A DNA stretch of 64,000 nt from Candidatus Hydrogenisulfobacillus filiaventi (GCA_902809825.1 LR778114.1:372001-436000); one strand, 5' to 3'. Shown: positions 56,253 to 64,000, counted from the stretch's first letter. Program-made: numbers and translations. The notes: a model not told the origin generated them from the sequence alone.

Positions 56253-58037
56253 ATGCTACCGCGCTATGCGGTCTATCCGGTGTTGCGGGCGGTGGCGCTG
56301 GGAGAGCGGCCGGCCGAGGTGGTGGTCACCGGCGGGACGCTGCTGAACGTCTACACCCGGGAACTGCAGCCGGGGGCGGGGGTGGCCATCGCGGCCGGCC
56401 GCATCGCCGCCACCGGGGACGTGGAGTACACCATCGGCCCCGGAACCCGGGTGATTGACGCCCGGGGGCGCTTTATCACCCCGGGCCTGGTGGATGCGCA
56501 CATGCATGTGGAGAGCACCCTCCTGACCGTGACCGGGTTTGCCCGCGCGGCCTTGGTCCAAGGGACCACGGCCGTGTTCATGGACCCGCATGAGATGGCC
56601 AATGTCTTCGGCCTGGAGGGGGTCCGCCTCCTGCACGCGGAGGGGCGGGGGCTACCCCTTAAGGTCTTTACCACGGTGCCCTCCTGTGTGCCGGCGGCGC
56701 CGGGCCTGGAGGACGCCGGGGCGGCCATCGGCATCGGCGACGTGCAGGCGGCCCTGGACTGGGAAGGGGTGGCGGGTCTCAGCGAGGTCATGGACGTGCC
56801 GGGGGTGCTGGGCGCTAATCCGCTGATGGAGGCCGAGGTGGCGGCGGCGCTGGCCCGGGGGCGGCCCGCTACCGGGCACCTGCCGGAGCCGGATGCCCGC
56901 ACCCTGCAGGCCTATGCCGCCGCCGGCATCGACTCCGACCATGAGTCCACCCGGGTGGAGGAGGCGCTGGCCAAGGCCCGGGCCGGCATGACGGTGATGA
57001 TCCGGGAGGGCTCCGCCTGGCAGGATGTGGCCGCCCTGGTGCCCCTGATTACCCGCCATCGCATCGACCCGGCCATGTGCGTGCTGGTGACCGATGACGT
57101 TGATGCGGCCACCCTCGTGCACCGGGGCCACCTGAACCACGTCCTGCGGCGGGCGGTGGAGGAAGGGCTGGATCCGCTGCTGGCCTGGCAGATGGCCACC
57201 ATCCAGCCGGCGCGCTATTTCCGGGTGCAACAGGACATCGGCGCCCTGGGGCCGGGAATGGCGGCGGACCTCCTGCTGGTGGACGACCTGGCCGACCCCC
57301 GCCCTGCGCTGGTAATGACCGACGGCCGGGTGGTGGCGGAGGACGGCCGGCTCACGGTGGACCTGCCGGGCCCGGCGTTTCCGGAAGCGGTCCGGCGGTC
57401 GGTGCACCTGGCGGCCATTCCCCGGGCCGAGGAACTGCTGCCGCGGGTGGATGCCGTCCGCGACGGGCCGGCGCTGGTGCGGGTGATCGGGGCGGTGGAG
57501 AACAGCGCCCTGACCCGGGCCCTGGTGGAACGGGTGGCGGTGCGGGAGCACATCCCCGAGGCGGGGCCGGGAAACGGTCTGGCCTATCTGGCGGTCCTGG
57601 AGCGGCACCGGGCCAGCGGCCGCATCGGCCGCGGCCTGGTGGCCGGCTTCGGCCTGCGGCGGGGGGCGGTGGCCTCCACGGTGGCGCACGACAGCCACAA
57701 CCTCATCGTCATGGGGGTGGACCCCGCGGATATGGTGCAGGCGGTGGAGGCGCTGGCCGCCTGCCAGGGCGGCCTGGTGGCTGTCGCCGGGGGCCGCGTG
57801 CTGGCGCAAGTGGAGTTGCCGGTTGCGGGCCTGATGTCGACGCGCGAGGCAGGCGAGGTGGCAGCGGCGGTGGAAGCGCTGGAGGCGGCCTGGCGGGAAC
57901 TGGGGTCGGACTGGCATGCCCCCTTTATGACCCTCTCCCTGCTGGCGTTGCCGGTGATCCCCGCCTTGCGCCTGACCGACCGTGGCCTGGTGGAGGTGGC
58001 CCGGGCGGCGATGGTGCCCTTAACGGTGGAAGCCTGA
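56253..58037 (+). CDS. ade: Adenine deaminase
   Basis: 594 residues, the usual length of bacterial Ade. It shows GRFITPGLVDAHMHVESTL, VFMDPHEMANVFG, GLSEVMDVPGVL, GIDSDHESTRVEEAL, VTDDVDA and, near the end, VASTVAHDSHNLIVMG, the family's distinctive C-terminal site. It converts adenine to hypoxanthine, which XdhAB would then oxidise. ATG 56253 has GGGAGGGG upstream; the frame is open further back over the permease end but that is not used. Confidence 0.92.
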   Translation: MLPRYAVYPVLRAVALGERPAEVVVTGGTLLNVYTRELQPGAGVAIAAGRIAATGDVEYTIGPGTRVIDARGRFITPGLVDAHMHVESTLLTVTGFARAALVQGTTAVFMDPHEMANVFGLEGVRLLHAEGRGLPLKVFTTVPSCVPAAPGLEDAGAAIGIGDVQAALDWEGVAGLSEVMDVPGVLGANPLMEAEVAAALARGRPATGHLPEPDARTLQAYAAAGIDSDHESTRVEEALAKARAGMTVMIREGSAWQDVAALVPLITRHRIDPAMCVLVTDDVDAATLVHRGHLNHVLRRAVEEGLDPLLAWQMATIQPARYFRVQQDIGALGPGMAADLLLVDDLADPRPALVMTDGRVVAEDGRLTVDLPGPAFPEAVRRSVHLAAIPRAEELLPRVDAVRDGPALVRVIGAVENSALTRALVERVAVREHIPEAGPGNGLAYLAVLERHRASGRIGRGLVAGFGLRRGAVASTVAHDSHNLIVMGVDPADMVQAVEALAACQGGLVAVAGGRVLAQVELPVAGLMSTREAGEVAAAVEALEAAWRELGSDWHAPFMTLSLLALPVIPALRLTDRGLVEVARAAMVPLTVEA

Positions 58038-58057
58038 GGACCGGAGGAGGGGATACC

Positions 58058-59416
58058 ATGGGCGATGTGACCGTATTCCGGGGGCCCATGGTGGTGACCA
58101 TGGATGCGCAGGGCACCGTGCTGCCGTCAGCGGACGTGGTGGTGGCGGGCGGGCGTATCGCCGCCATCGCCCCGCCCGGCACGGCCCGGACGGAAGGGGC
58201 GACGGTGATGGATGCCGCCGGCCGGGTCCTGATTCCGGGCCTGGTACAGACCCACGTGCATTTGTGTCAGACCCTCTTCCGGGGGGCCGCCGACGACCGC
58301 GAGCTCCTGAGCTGGCTGCAGGAGGTCATCTGGCCGCTGGAGGGTGCTCACGACCCGGACTCGGTCTACGCCTCCGCCCGCCTCGGCATTGCCGAGCTGT
58401 TGCGGGGCGGGACCACCACCATCCTGGACATGGAGACGGTGCACCATACCGAGGCAGCCTTTCAGGCCATCGCGGAAGGCGGGATCCGGGCCCTGTCCGG
58501 CAAGTGCCTGATGGACGCGGGAGAGGAGGTTCCCCCCTCGCTGCGGGAGCCCACCGACGCCGCCCTCCAGGAGAGTGTGGACCTGCTGGAACGCTGGCAG
58601 GGGAGGGACGGCGGCCGCCTCGGCTACGCCTTCGCCCCCCGGTTCACCCTTTCCTGTTCGGACGCCTGTCTTAAGGCGGTGGGGGAGCTGGCGGAGCGCT
58701 ACCGGGTTCCGGTACACACCCACGCGGCCGAGAGCCGGGCGGAGGTGGACCTGGTCCGTACCCGCCGGGGACTCGGCCCCATCGCCCATTTCGCGGCCCT
58801 GGGCCTTCTCAAGCCCGGCCTCATCATGGCCCACGGGGTGTGGGCCGACGCCGACGACCTGCAGGCGGTGGCGGCGGCGGGGGCGGCCTTTACCCACTGC
58901 CCCTCCTCCAACCTGAAGCTCGCATCGGGACTCGCCGACCCCGTGGCCTGGAGCCGGGCGGGGGTGCGGTTCGGGTTGGGCGCCGACGGGGCACCCTGCA
59001 ACAACACCCTGGACGCCTTTCAGGAGCTGCGCCTGGCCGCCCTGCTCCCCAAGCCGCGTTACGGCCCTACCGCCATGCCGGCCCGGGCGGCCTTCGCGGC
59101 GGCCACTATCGGCGGCGCGCGGGTGCTGGGCCTGGAGGACCGCATCGGTAGCATCGAGCCCGGCAAGGAGGCGGACCTGGTGCTGCTGGACTGGAGCGGG
59201 CCCCACCACGCCCCGCGGGCGGCGGGGGACGTCTACGGACAGCTGGTCTATCAGACCCGGAGCGACGATGTGGTCCTGACCATGGTGGCGGGCCGCGTGG
59301 TGTACCGGGACGGCCGGCTGTTGACCCTGGACGAAGCCGAAGTCTATCGCCAGGCGGAGACAGCGGTACGGCGGGTAGCAGCCCGGGCCGGGGTCACGTT
59401 GCCGGGCCCGGCCTGA
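58058..59416 (+). CDS. Deaminase-type amidohydrolase (MTA/SAH or guanine deaminase-like)
   Basis: 452 residues. Motifs: IPGLVQTHVHLCQTLFRG, HTHAAESRAEVDLV, MAHGVWAD, THCPSSNLKLASGLAD and GLGADGAPCNN. These define the TrzA/AtzA-MtaD branch (5'-methylthioadenosine/S-adenosylhomocysteine deaminase, guanine deaminase and triazine hydrolases). In this island a guanine or amino-purine deaminase role is likely. ATG 58058 follows GGAGGAGGGG, 20 bases after ade. It ends at a pair of strong hairpins. Confidence 0.82.
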   Translation: MGDVTVFRGPMVVTMDAQGTVLPSADVVVAGGRIAAIAPPGTARTEGATVMDAAGRVLIPGLVQTHVHLCQTLFRGAADDRELLSWLQEVIWPLEGAHDPDSVYASARLGIAELLRGGTTTILDMETVHHTEAAFQAIAEGGIRALSGKCLMDAGEEVPPSLREPTDAALQESVDLLERWQGRDGGRLGYAFAPRFTLSCSDACLKAVGELAERYRVPVHTHAAESRAEVDLVRTRRGLGPIAHFAALGLLKPGLIMAHGVWADADDLQAVAAAGAAFTHCPSSNLKLASGLADPVAWSRAGVRFGLGADGAPCNNTLDAFQELRLAALLPKPRYGPTAMPARAAFAAATIGGARVLGLEDRIGSIEPGKEADLVLLDWSGPHHAPRAAGDVYGQLVYQTRSDDVVLTMVAGRVVYRDGRLLTLDEAEVYRQAETAVRRVAARAGVTLPGPA

Positions 59417-59417
59417 A

Positions 59418-59460
59418 CGCCCCGGGACGGGGCCCGGGGCGCCGCCTTACGGGCGGCGCC
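59418..59460. terminator. Two alternative hairpins between convergent genes
   Basis: CGCCCCGGG / CCCGGGGCG (59418-59441) and GGCGCCGCC / GGCGGCGCC (59438-59460) share four bases and cannot form together. They lie between the end of the nucleobase island and the convergent YVTN gene. Each could end one transcript. No T runs. Confidence 0.5.
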
Positions 59461-60445
59461 CCGGAGCCAGCACAGTGACGGTGGCGCTGGCCTGGTTTTC
59501 CACATAGGCGCGGCCGGTGCGGGGGTCCACCGCTACCCCTTGCGGCTGGCGGCCGACCGCCACCGTCTCCACCACCCGGTTGGTGCGGGTATTGATGACG
59601 GAGGTGGTGTTGCTGCCGGAGTTGTTCACCAGCAGCCACGGCGCATGGGGCGCCAGCGCCAGCCCGTGGGGGGTGCGCCCAACAGGGATCCGGGCCACCA
59701 CTCGGCGGCCCTGAATCACCGCCACCTCCGCAGCGCCGCTCACGCCGGCGTAGACCCGGTGGTTGCGGGGGTCGGCCACCACGTTCCAGGGATGCGGGCC
59801 GACCGGAATGGTGGCCAGCACGCGACCGGTGCGGCCGTCGATTTCGGTGATGCTATCCCCACGGGGATTGATCCGGAAGCCGCCGGGCACCGGCAGGATG
59901 CCGGTGTCGGCCACGTAGACCCGATCCGTCCGGGAATTGAGGGTGACGCCCCAGGGGTTGGGACCAGTGGGCACCCGGCGCAGCACCCGGTCGGTCCGGA
60001 GGTCGACCTCCACTGCCTGGCTTTGTCCGACCAGGGAGACCCAGGCCACGTGGCGGCGTTGGGACACCACCAGCCCGTGCGGCAGGCGTCCGACGGGGAT
60101 TTCCGCCAGGACGGCATCGGTGCGGGCATCGACCACGTCGAGCAGCCCGCGCTGGATATCGGTTACATAGACCCGGCCGGTCTCCTGATCGACCATGACC
60201 GTGTGTAGGGTGCCGCCGAGGTGCACGGTAGCCAGACGGCGGCCGGTGCGGGTGCTGACCACCGTCAACGTGCCTGCGGCCAGGTTGCTGACGAACAGCT
60301 TGTGCAGGCGGGCATCCACCCCGGCGAAATGCGGGGTCGGCCCGACGTCCATGTAGGTCGCTACCGTCCAGTAGGGTGCCGCGGCCCAGGGGGCTGTGCT
60401 CAGGATGAGACCCGCCGTCAAAGCGGAGACCCGCAGGGTGTTCGT
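59447..60445 (-). CDS. Secreted YVTN beta-propeller protein
   Basis: About 330 residues. A signal peptide (NTLRVSALTAGLILS, cut after APWAAA) is followed by seven or so 40-residue YVTN-type blades (KLFVSNLAAGTLTVVSTRTG, RVYVTDIQRGLLDVVDARTD, RVYVADTG, RVYAGVSG...). Such propellers are surface or periplasmic proteins, some with quinoprotein-like or adhesion roles; this one has no visible extra domain. The only standard starts are TTG 60421 and CTG 60436. A perfect AGGAGGAGGG site (60453-60462) instead points to codon 60445, which is ACG; starting there gives a proper basic signal-peptide head. An in-frame TAG stands six bases upstream. Confidence 0.78.
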   Translation of the reverse strand, partial: TNTLRVSALTAGLILSTAPWAAAPYWTVATYMDVGPTPHFAGVDARLHKLFVSNLAAGTLTVVSTRTGRRLATVHLGGTLHTVMVDQETGRVYVTDIQRGLLDVVDARTDAVLAEIPVGRLPHGLVVSQRRHVAWVSLVGQSQAVEVDLRTDRVLRRVPTGPNPWGVTLNSRTDRVYVADTGILPVPGGFRINPRGDSITEIDGRTGRVLATIPVGPHPWNVVADPRNHRVYAGVSGAAEVAVIQGRRVVARIPVGRTPHGLALAPHAPWLLVNNSGSNTTSVINTRTNRVVETVAVGRQPQGVAVDPRTGRAYVENQASATVTVLAPGRRP

Positions 60446-60833
60446 GCTCTATCCCTCCTCCTGGGAATCCGGGATCCGGGGTCCGCCCCGCCGGAGGCGG
60501 CGCCAGAGGACTTTCCCCGTTGGCGGGGACCGCCAGTCCCGGCCCAGCCTGCTCCGGCGGAATCCGGCCCGCTGGCCGCCGCCCGCACGCGTCCCCCGCC
60601 GGGCGCGGCTTGGCAGCGGCACGATAATACAAATACTGGAAAAATCGCGTGACTACAAGCTGTGGGACAGGCGCGCCGGGGGAAGGTAGGGAAATGCATA
60701 AGCCTGTATTTATAGTTGTGGCAATGAATCCATATTGTACTTGAGGATTGGGCTGCGGTACCGTGAAGGCAGAGAGAGGTTGCGGACCGCTGAGGACAAC
60801 GACGGTCGCGCTGGCAAAGGAGGCCCAGGACAG
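60446..60833. other. Divergent region upstream of cbbX
   Basis: About 390 bases. The left half is GC-rich and contains only the ribosome site of the YVTN gene. From 60620 to 60760 it becomes much richer in A/T (for example TGTATTTATAGTTGTGG at 60705-60721 and CCATATTGTACTTGAGG at 60730-60746), so the cbbX promoter is likely there, though no ideal -35/-10 pair stands out. No gene is supported. Confidence 0.4.
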
Positions 60834-61754
60834 ATGGCGGAAGAAGCGGCTCTGGAAACCCCCGGCACCGGGGAACAGCCTGTGCTTGACTTTTCGGAGG
60901 TGCTGGCCGAATCGGGGGTGACGGGCGTCCTCGACCAGCTGGATCGTGACCTGGTGGGCCTCACGCCGGTGAAGACCCGCATCCGGGAGATTGCGGCCCT
61001 CCTGCTGGTGGACCGCATGCGGCGGACGCTGGGTCTGACGGCGCAGGCGCCGTCGCTTCACATGTCCTTCACCGGCAATCCCGGCACCGGCAAGACCACG
61101 GTGGCGCTGCGGATGGCCGAGATCCTGCACCGGCTGGGCTACGTGCGCAAGGGGCACTTGGTTGCGGTTACCCGGGACGACCTGGTAGGACAGTACATCG
61201 GCCACACTGCCCCCAAGACCAAGGAAGTGCTGAAGCGGGCCATGGGGGGTGTGCTCTTCATCGATGAGGCCTACTACCTTTACCGTCAGGAGAACGAACG
61301 GGACTACGGCCAGGAGGCCATCGAAATCCTGCTGCAGGTAATGGAGAACCAGCGCGAGGACCTGGTGGTGATCCTGGCGGGGTACAAGGACCGCATGGCC
61401 ACCTTCTTCCGCTCCAACCCCGGGATGCGTTCGCGGATTGCTCACCATCTCGACTTCCCGGACTACACAGCCGACGAGCTGGTGGCCATCGCCAAGCTGA
61501 TGCTGGCGGAGCAGCAGTACCGTTTCAGCCCGGAGGCGGAGGCGGCATTCCGCGAATATGTAGAGCGCCGGATGCGGCAGCCGAACTTCGCTAACGCCCG
61601 CAGCGTACGGAACGCGCTGGACCGTGCCCGCCTGCGGCAGGCCAACCGGTTGTTTGCCAAAGGTGGTCGGGTCACGGCGGAGCACCTCATGACCATTGAG
61701 CCGGAGGACATCCGCGCCAGCCGCGTGTTCCAGGAACCGGTCAGTGAGGCGTAG
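60834..61754 (+). CDS. cbbX: CbbX-type AAA+ RuBisCO activase
   Basis: 306 residues, the CbbX size. Walker [10 protein letters not shown] and Walker [12 protein letters not shown], with the characteristic [20 protein letters not shown] pore-loop region, [19 protein letters not shown] and [20 protein letters not shown]. CbbX removes inhibitory sugar phosphates from red-type form I RuBisCO using ATP. cbbL and cbbS are not in the window, so they are either further right or elsewhere. ATG 60834 has an AAAGGAGG site; an upstream in-frame extension is not favoured. A clear terminator follows. Confidence 0.9.
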   Translation: MAEEAALETPGTGEQPVLDFSEVLAESGVTGVLDQLDRDLVGLTPVKTRIREIAALLLVDRMRRTLGLTAQAPSLHMSFTGNPGTGKTTVALRMAEILHRLGYVRKGHLVAVTRDDLVGQYIGHTAPKTKEVLKRAMGGVLFIDEAYYLYRQENERDYGQEAIEILLQVMENQREDLVVILAGYKDRMATFFRSNPGMRSRIAHHLDFPDYTADELVAIAKLMLAEQQYRFSPEAEAAFREYVERRMRQPNFANARSVRNALDRARLRQANRLFAKGGRVTAEHLMTIEPEDIRASRVFQEPVSEA

Positions 61755-61778
61755 GCGCTGGTCCCACCCACAACTGTC

Positions 61779-61804
61779 AGGGCACCGCCGGCCGGTGGTG
61801 CCCT
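61779..61804. terminator. Terminator between cbbX and coiled-coil gene
   Basis: AGGGCACCGCC and GGTGGTGCCCT pair (one wobble) around GGCC, followed on the plus strand by GGCCGTTTTC. It lies between two convergent genes and can serve both. Confidence 0.65.
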
Positions 61805-61828
61805 GGCCGTTTTCAGGGGGATCCCGCC

Positions 61829-63373
61829 TTACGCGGCGGGAATCAGCAGCTTGACCAGGATGCCTAGGATGGCGGCCAGCATCAGGCCCAGGGACCAGTT
61901 GCGTAAACTGGCCACCGCCTGTTCTAACCTGCCGAAGTTGGTCTGAACCTGCCCCTGCAGGGCCAGAAAGTCTGCTTTTAACGCCTGATGCTGCTGCTCA
62001 AAGGCTGATTGCAGGTCCTTCATTTGGGCCCTAAGAACGTCCTGCTGCCGGGCGACGTCAGCGCGCAGGGTGGTCTGGCCGCGCAGCAGTTCCTCCTTGA
62101 GGGCATCCTGGCGGGCGGTGAGGTCGGCGCGCAGGGCCTCCTGCTGGTTCTGGAAGGTGGTCTGGCCGCGCAGCAGTTCCTCCTTGAGGGCATCCTGGCG
62201 GGCAGTGAGATCGGCGCGCAGGGCCTCCTGCTGGTTCTGGAGGGTGGTCTGGCCGCGCAGCAGTTCCTCCTTGAGGGCATCCTGACGGGCGGTGAGCTCG
62301 GCACGCAGGGCCTCCTGCTGGTTCTGGAGGGTGGTCTGGCCGCGCAGCAGTTCCTCCTTGAGGGCATCCTGGCGGGCGGTGAGCTCGGCGCGCAGGGCCT
62401 CCTGCTGGTTCTGGAGGGTGGTCTGGCCGCGCAGCAGCTCCTCCTTGAGGGCATCCTGGCGGGCGGTGAGGTCGGCACGCAGGGCCTCCTGCTGGTTCTG
62501 GAGGGTGGTCTGGCCGCGCAGCAGCTCCTCCTTGAGGGCATCCTGGCGGGCGGTGAGCTCGGCACGCAGGGCCTCCTGCTGGTTCTGGAAGGCGGTCTCG
62601 CCGCGCAGCAGTTCCTCCTTGAGGGCATCCTGACGGGCGGTGAGCTCGGCACGCAGGGCCTCCTGCTGGTTCTGGAAGGCGGTCTCGCCGCGCAGCAGTT
62701 CCTCCTTGAGGGCATCCTGACGGGCGGTGAGGTCGGCGCGCAGGGCCTCCTGCTGGTTCTGGAAGGTGGTCTCGCCGCGCAGCAGTTCCTCCTTGAGGGC
62801 ATCCTGACGGGCGGTGAGGTCGGCGCGCAGGGCCTCCTGCTGGTTCTGGAAGGTGGTCTCGCCGCGCAGCAGTTCCTCCTTGAGGGCATCCTGACGGGCG
62901 GTGAGGTCGGCGCGCAGGGCCTCCTGCTGGTTCTGGAGGGTGGTCTGGCCGCGCAGCAGTTCCTCCTTGAGGGCATCCTGACGGGCGGTGAAGTCGGCGC
63001 GCAGGGCCTCCTGCTGGTTCTGGAGGGTGGTCTGGCCGCGCAGCAGTTCCTCCTTGAGGGCATCCTGGCGGGCAGTGAGATCGGCGCGCAGGGCCTCCTG
63101 CTGGTTCTGGAGGGTGGTCTGGCCGCGCAGCAGTTCCTCCTTGAGGGCATCCTGGCGGGCGAGAAACTCCACCTGCAGGGATTCGTGGCGTTGGGCCAAA
63201 TCATCCCGCCACGCCTGTTGGTCCTGGCGTAGGAACGCCATATCACTCATAAGCTCAGCTCTCAGGTTGTCCTGCTCACGGCGGATGTCCTCCAACCGCT
63301 GCAGAATCAGCCAGCTGACCGAAGCTTGTTCCTCCGGCTTTCCGGGCCGGTCGGGAGTGTCCGGCACGCCCAT
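61829..63373 (-). CDS. Tail-anchored coiled-coil protein with 29-residue repeats
   Basis: 514 residues. An N-terminal helix (SWLILQRLEDIRREQDNL) leads into twelve complete and one partial copy of a 29-residue repeat, LTARQDALKEELLRGQTTL + QNQQEALRAD (residues 71-440). A last helical part follows (LQSAFEQQHQALKADFLALQ) and then a C-terminal membrane helix (SLGLMLAAILGILVKLLI). It should form a very long rod anchored by its tail, with most of the chain on one side of the membrane. I do not recognise the family. ATG 63373 is preferred over an upstream extension because the extra part is Arg-rich and lacks order. The methylase gene lies upstream on the same strand, 165 bases away. Confidence 0.65.
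   Translation of the reverse strand: MGVPDTPDRPGKPEEQASVSWLILQRLEDIRREQDNLRAELMSDMAFLRQDQQAWRDDLAQRHESLQVEFLARQDALKEELLRGQTTLQNQQEALRADLTARQDALKEELLRGQTTLQNQQEALRADFTARQDALKEELLRGQTTLQNQQEALRADLTARQDALKEELLRGETTFQNQQEALRADLTARQDALKEELLRGETTFQNQQEALRADLTARQDALKEELLRGETAFQNQQEALRAELTARQDALKEELLRGETAFQNQQEALRAELTARQDALKEELLRGQTTLQNQQEALRADLTARQDALKEELLRGQTTLQNQQEALRAELTARQDALKEELLRGQTTLQNQQEALRAELTARQDALKEELLRGQTTLQNQQEALRADLTARQDALKEELLRGQTTFQNQQEALRADLTARQDALKEELLRGQTTLRADVARQQDVLRAQMKDLQSAFEQQHQALKADFLALQGQVQTNFGRLEQAVASLRNWSLGLMLAAILGILVKLLIPAA
62054..63163 (-). repeat. Tandem 87-bp repeat array (12.8 copies)
   Basis: Twelve full and one truncated in-frame copies of an 87-base unit. Copies differ at a few positions only (Gln/Glu after LLRG, Leu/Phe before QNQQ, Asp/Glu at the end), and identical variants sit next to each other, which points to expansion by slippage or unequal exchange. 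Because 87 is a multiple of three, long open frames appear on both strands; only the minus-strand one fits start, stop and membrane tail. Confidence 0.93.
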
Positions 63374-63538
63374 CTTGTTCGCCTCGCTTAGGGCCAGTGT
63401 ATCACGGCGCCGGCCCGTTGACGCTGCTCGGGTCCGGCAGCACCTACGGCCGGGCGGTTCCGGCTCCAGGGTCAGCATGCCATGCCGGCGCTACGCAAAA
63501 CCGGTCAAGTTGGTCTGTATAGGCGAGGGCGTCCGGAG
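63374..63538. other. Short intergenic region
   Basis: 165 bases between the methylase gene and the coiled-coil gene, both on the minus strand. No promoter consensus or hairpin with a T run was recognised. Confidence 0.3.
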
Positions 63539-64000
63539 TCAGGGCCTGACCAAGGAGCGGGATGCCGGGACCGCCGGCTGAGGGTTCCGGCCGGGGAGCG
63601 GTTCCCCGCCCGACGGGTAATAGCTGGTAATCACGAGTTCCGTAATGGGTCCGCGGCGGTCGGCCCGCGCGTTAATGGTCCGGCGCGCCTGAATGCGGGA
63701 AATGACGAATCCGGCGTAAAGGTTCTCAAAAAAGCGGTCGGTGGGGTCGTTGTTGCGGGGGTCGGAATTGGAGATCATGACCCGGGTCCCGCGGGTCGCT
63801 GCCGCGCGGGCCCAGCTGGCCAGCGCCCGTTGTTCCTCCTCCCCGAAGGCGTCAGCGGCGTAGGCCGTAAACGCGGCGGTGGCGCCTAACGGCCGGTACG
63901 GCGGGTCGCAGTACACCCAGCTTTCGGCGTTCAGGAACGTCAGGGTCTGCCGGAAGTCACCGCTCAAGAGCGTGACGCCTTGGAGGACCCGGTGGACGGC
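63539..64000 (-). CDS. D12-class DNA adenine methyltransferase, 5' partial
   Basis: The C-terminal ~153 residues of a Dam-like N6-adenine methyltransferase. The sequence from the window edge reads RVLQGVTLLSGDFRQTL, then WVYCDPPYRPL with the catalytic DPPY motif IV, RVMISNSDP, and the end TINARADRRGPITELVITSY, typical of the D12 class. The frame is open at base 64000, so the start and the SAM-binding N-terminus lie outside. It may be a solitary methylase or part of a restriction or phage unit; nothing in the window decides this. The last ~20 residues are Pro/Arg-rich. Confidence 0.8.
   Translation of the reverse strand, partial: AVHRVLQGVTLLSGDFRQTLTFLNAESWVYCDPPYRPLGATAAFTAYAADAFGEEEQRALASWARAAATRGTRVMISNSDPRNNDPTDRFFENLYAGFVISRIQARRTINARADRRGPITELVITSYYPSGGEPLPGRNPQPAVPASRSLVRP

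Noticed and set aside
62054-63163. CRISPR array
   Set aside because: The repeats are contiguous 87-bp units with no unique spacers and are coding in one frame.
62009-63232. 407-residue plus-strand open frame with regular Leu-rich repeats
   Set aside because: It is the antisense image of the 87-bp repeat; a unit divisible by three keeps all frames open. It has no ribosome site and no sensible ends, while the minus-strand frame has both plus a membrane tail.
1-64000. tRNA, rRNA, insertion sequences, integrase or attachment sites
   Set aside because: I looked on both strands and saw no rRNA-like segment, no recognisable tRNA fold, no transposase and no terminal inverted repeats with target duplications.

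Overview
The window is about 70% G+C. It uses strong AGGAGG-type ribosome sites, many GTG and some TTG starts, and short or overlapping gene junctions. Several products recall the high-GC, acidophilic or thermophilic Firmicutes around Sulfobacillus, Thermaerobacter and Hydrogenisulfobacillus: a red-type RuBisCO activase (CbbX), a sulfocyanin-like lipoprotein, a short-form N-acetylglutamate synthase and a heme-globin sensor. The assignment is an inference from gene content; there is no rRNA or tRNA in the window to fix it.

Layout. 1-2412: the end of a Tad (Flp) pilus operon (cpaB, tadB, tadC). 2504-6773: a compact chemosensory operon made of a soluble globin-coupled sensor, CheW and a CheA fused to a CheV-like CheW-receiver tail. 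6887-8943: a degenerate-GGDEF/PAS/EAL c-di-GMP protein. 8.4-34.1 kb: mixed housekeeping and stress genes: a LigD-type phosphoesterase, a universal stress protein, an ArgA-like acetyltransferase, an aminotransferase, an MFS transporter, the glutamate synthase large subunit, a DJ-1/PfpI protein, a NifX-like protein, an RmlD-like reductase, a histidine phosphatase, an MmpL transporter, MarR, an AcoX-like kinase, a membrane-anchored PDZ/retropepsin protein, a GH1 glycosidase, a lipid kinase, endonuclease IV, a Zn-alcohol dehydrogenase, a winged-helix protein and a Cys/Met PLP enzyme. 34.4-35.3 kb: a sulfocyanin-like lipoprotein and a 44-residue acidic protein with a strong terminator.

35.6-59.4 kb is the most distinctive part: a nearly continuous, all-plus-strand island for nucleobase uptake and breakdown. 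The first operon holds an ABC ATPase and permease, a PreA-like dihydropyrimidine dehydrogenase subunit and a complete xanthine dehydrogenase (XdhA, XdhB, XdhC). The second holds the matching substrate-binding lipoprotein, a FAD oxidase, a second two-domain molybdenum hydroxylase, an 8-oxoguanine-deaminase-like protein, an SsnA-like amidohydrolase, a beta-ureidopropionase, a dihydropyrimidinase, an N-acyl-D-amino-acid deacylase, an NCS1 nucleobase permease, adenine deaminase and one more deaminase-type amidohydrolase. Both operon promoters carry the same 11-base element (TGATATATTAC). The gene set overlaps the ssnA-hyuA-xdhD purine cluster of enterobacteria and gut anaerobes, but is organised differently and adds a reductive pyrimidine branch.

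59.4-64 kb: a secreted YVTN beta-propeller protein whose best-placed start codon is ACG, CbbX, a membrane-anchored coiled-coil protein built from twelve 29-residue repeats, and the C-terminal half of a D12-class adenine methyltransferase running off the right edge.

Four conserved genes (tadC, the GGDEF/EAL gene, mmpL, GH1) are each broken by a one-base shift, at least two of them exactly in a G or C homopolymer. Either the sequence has indel errors or these are recent lesions.
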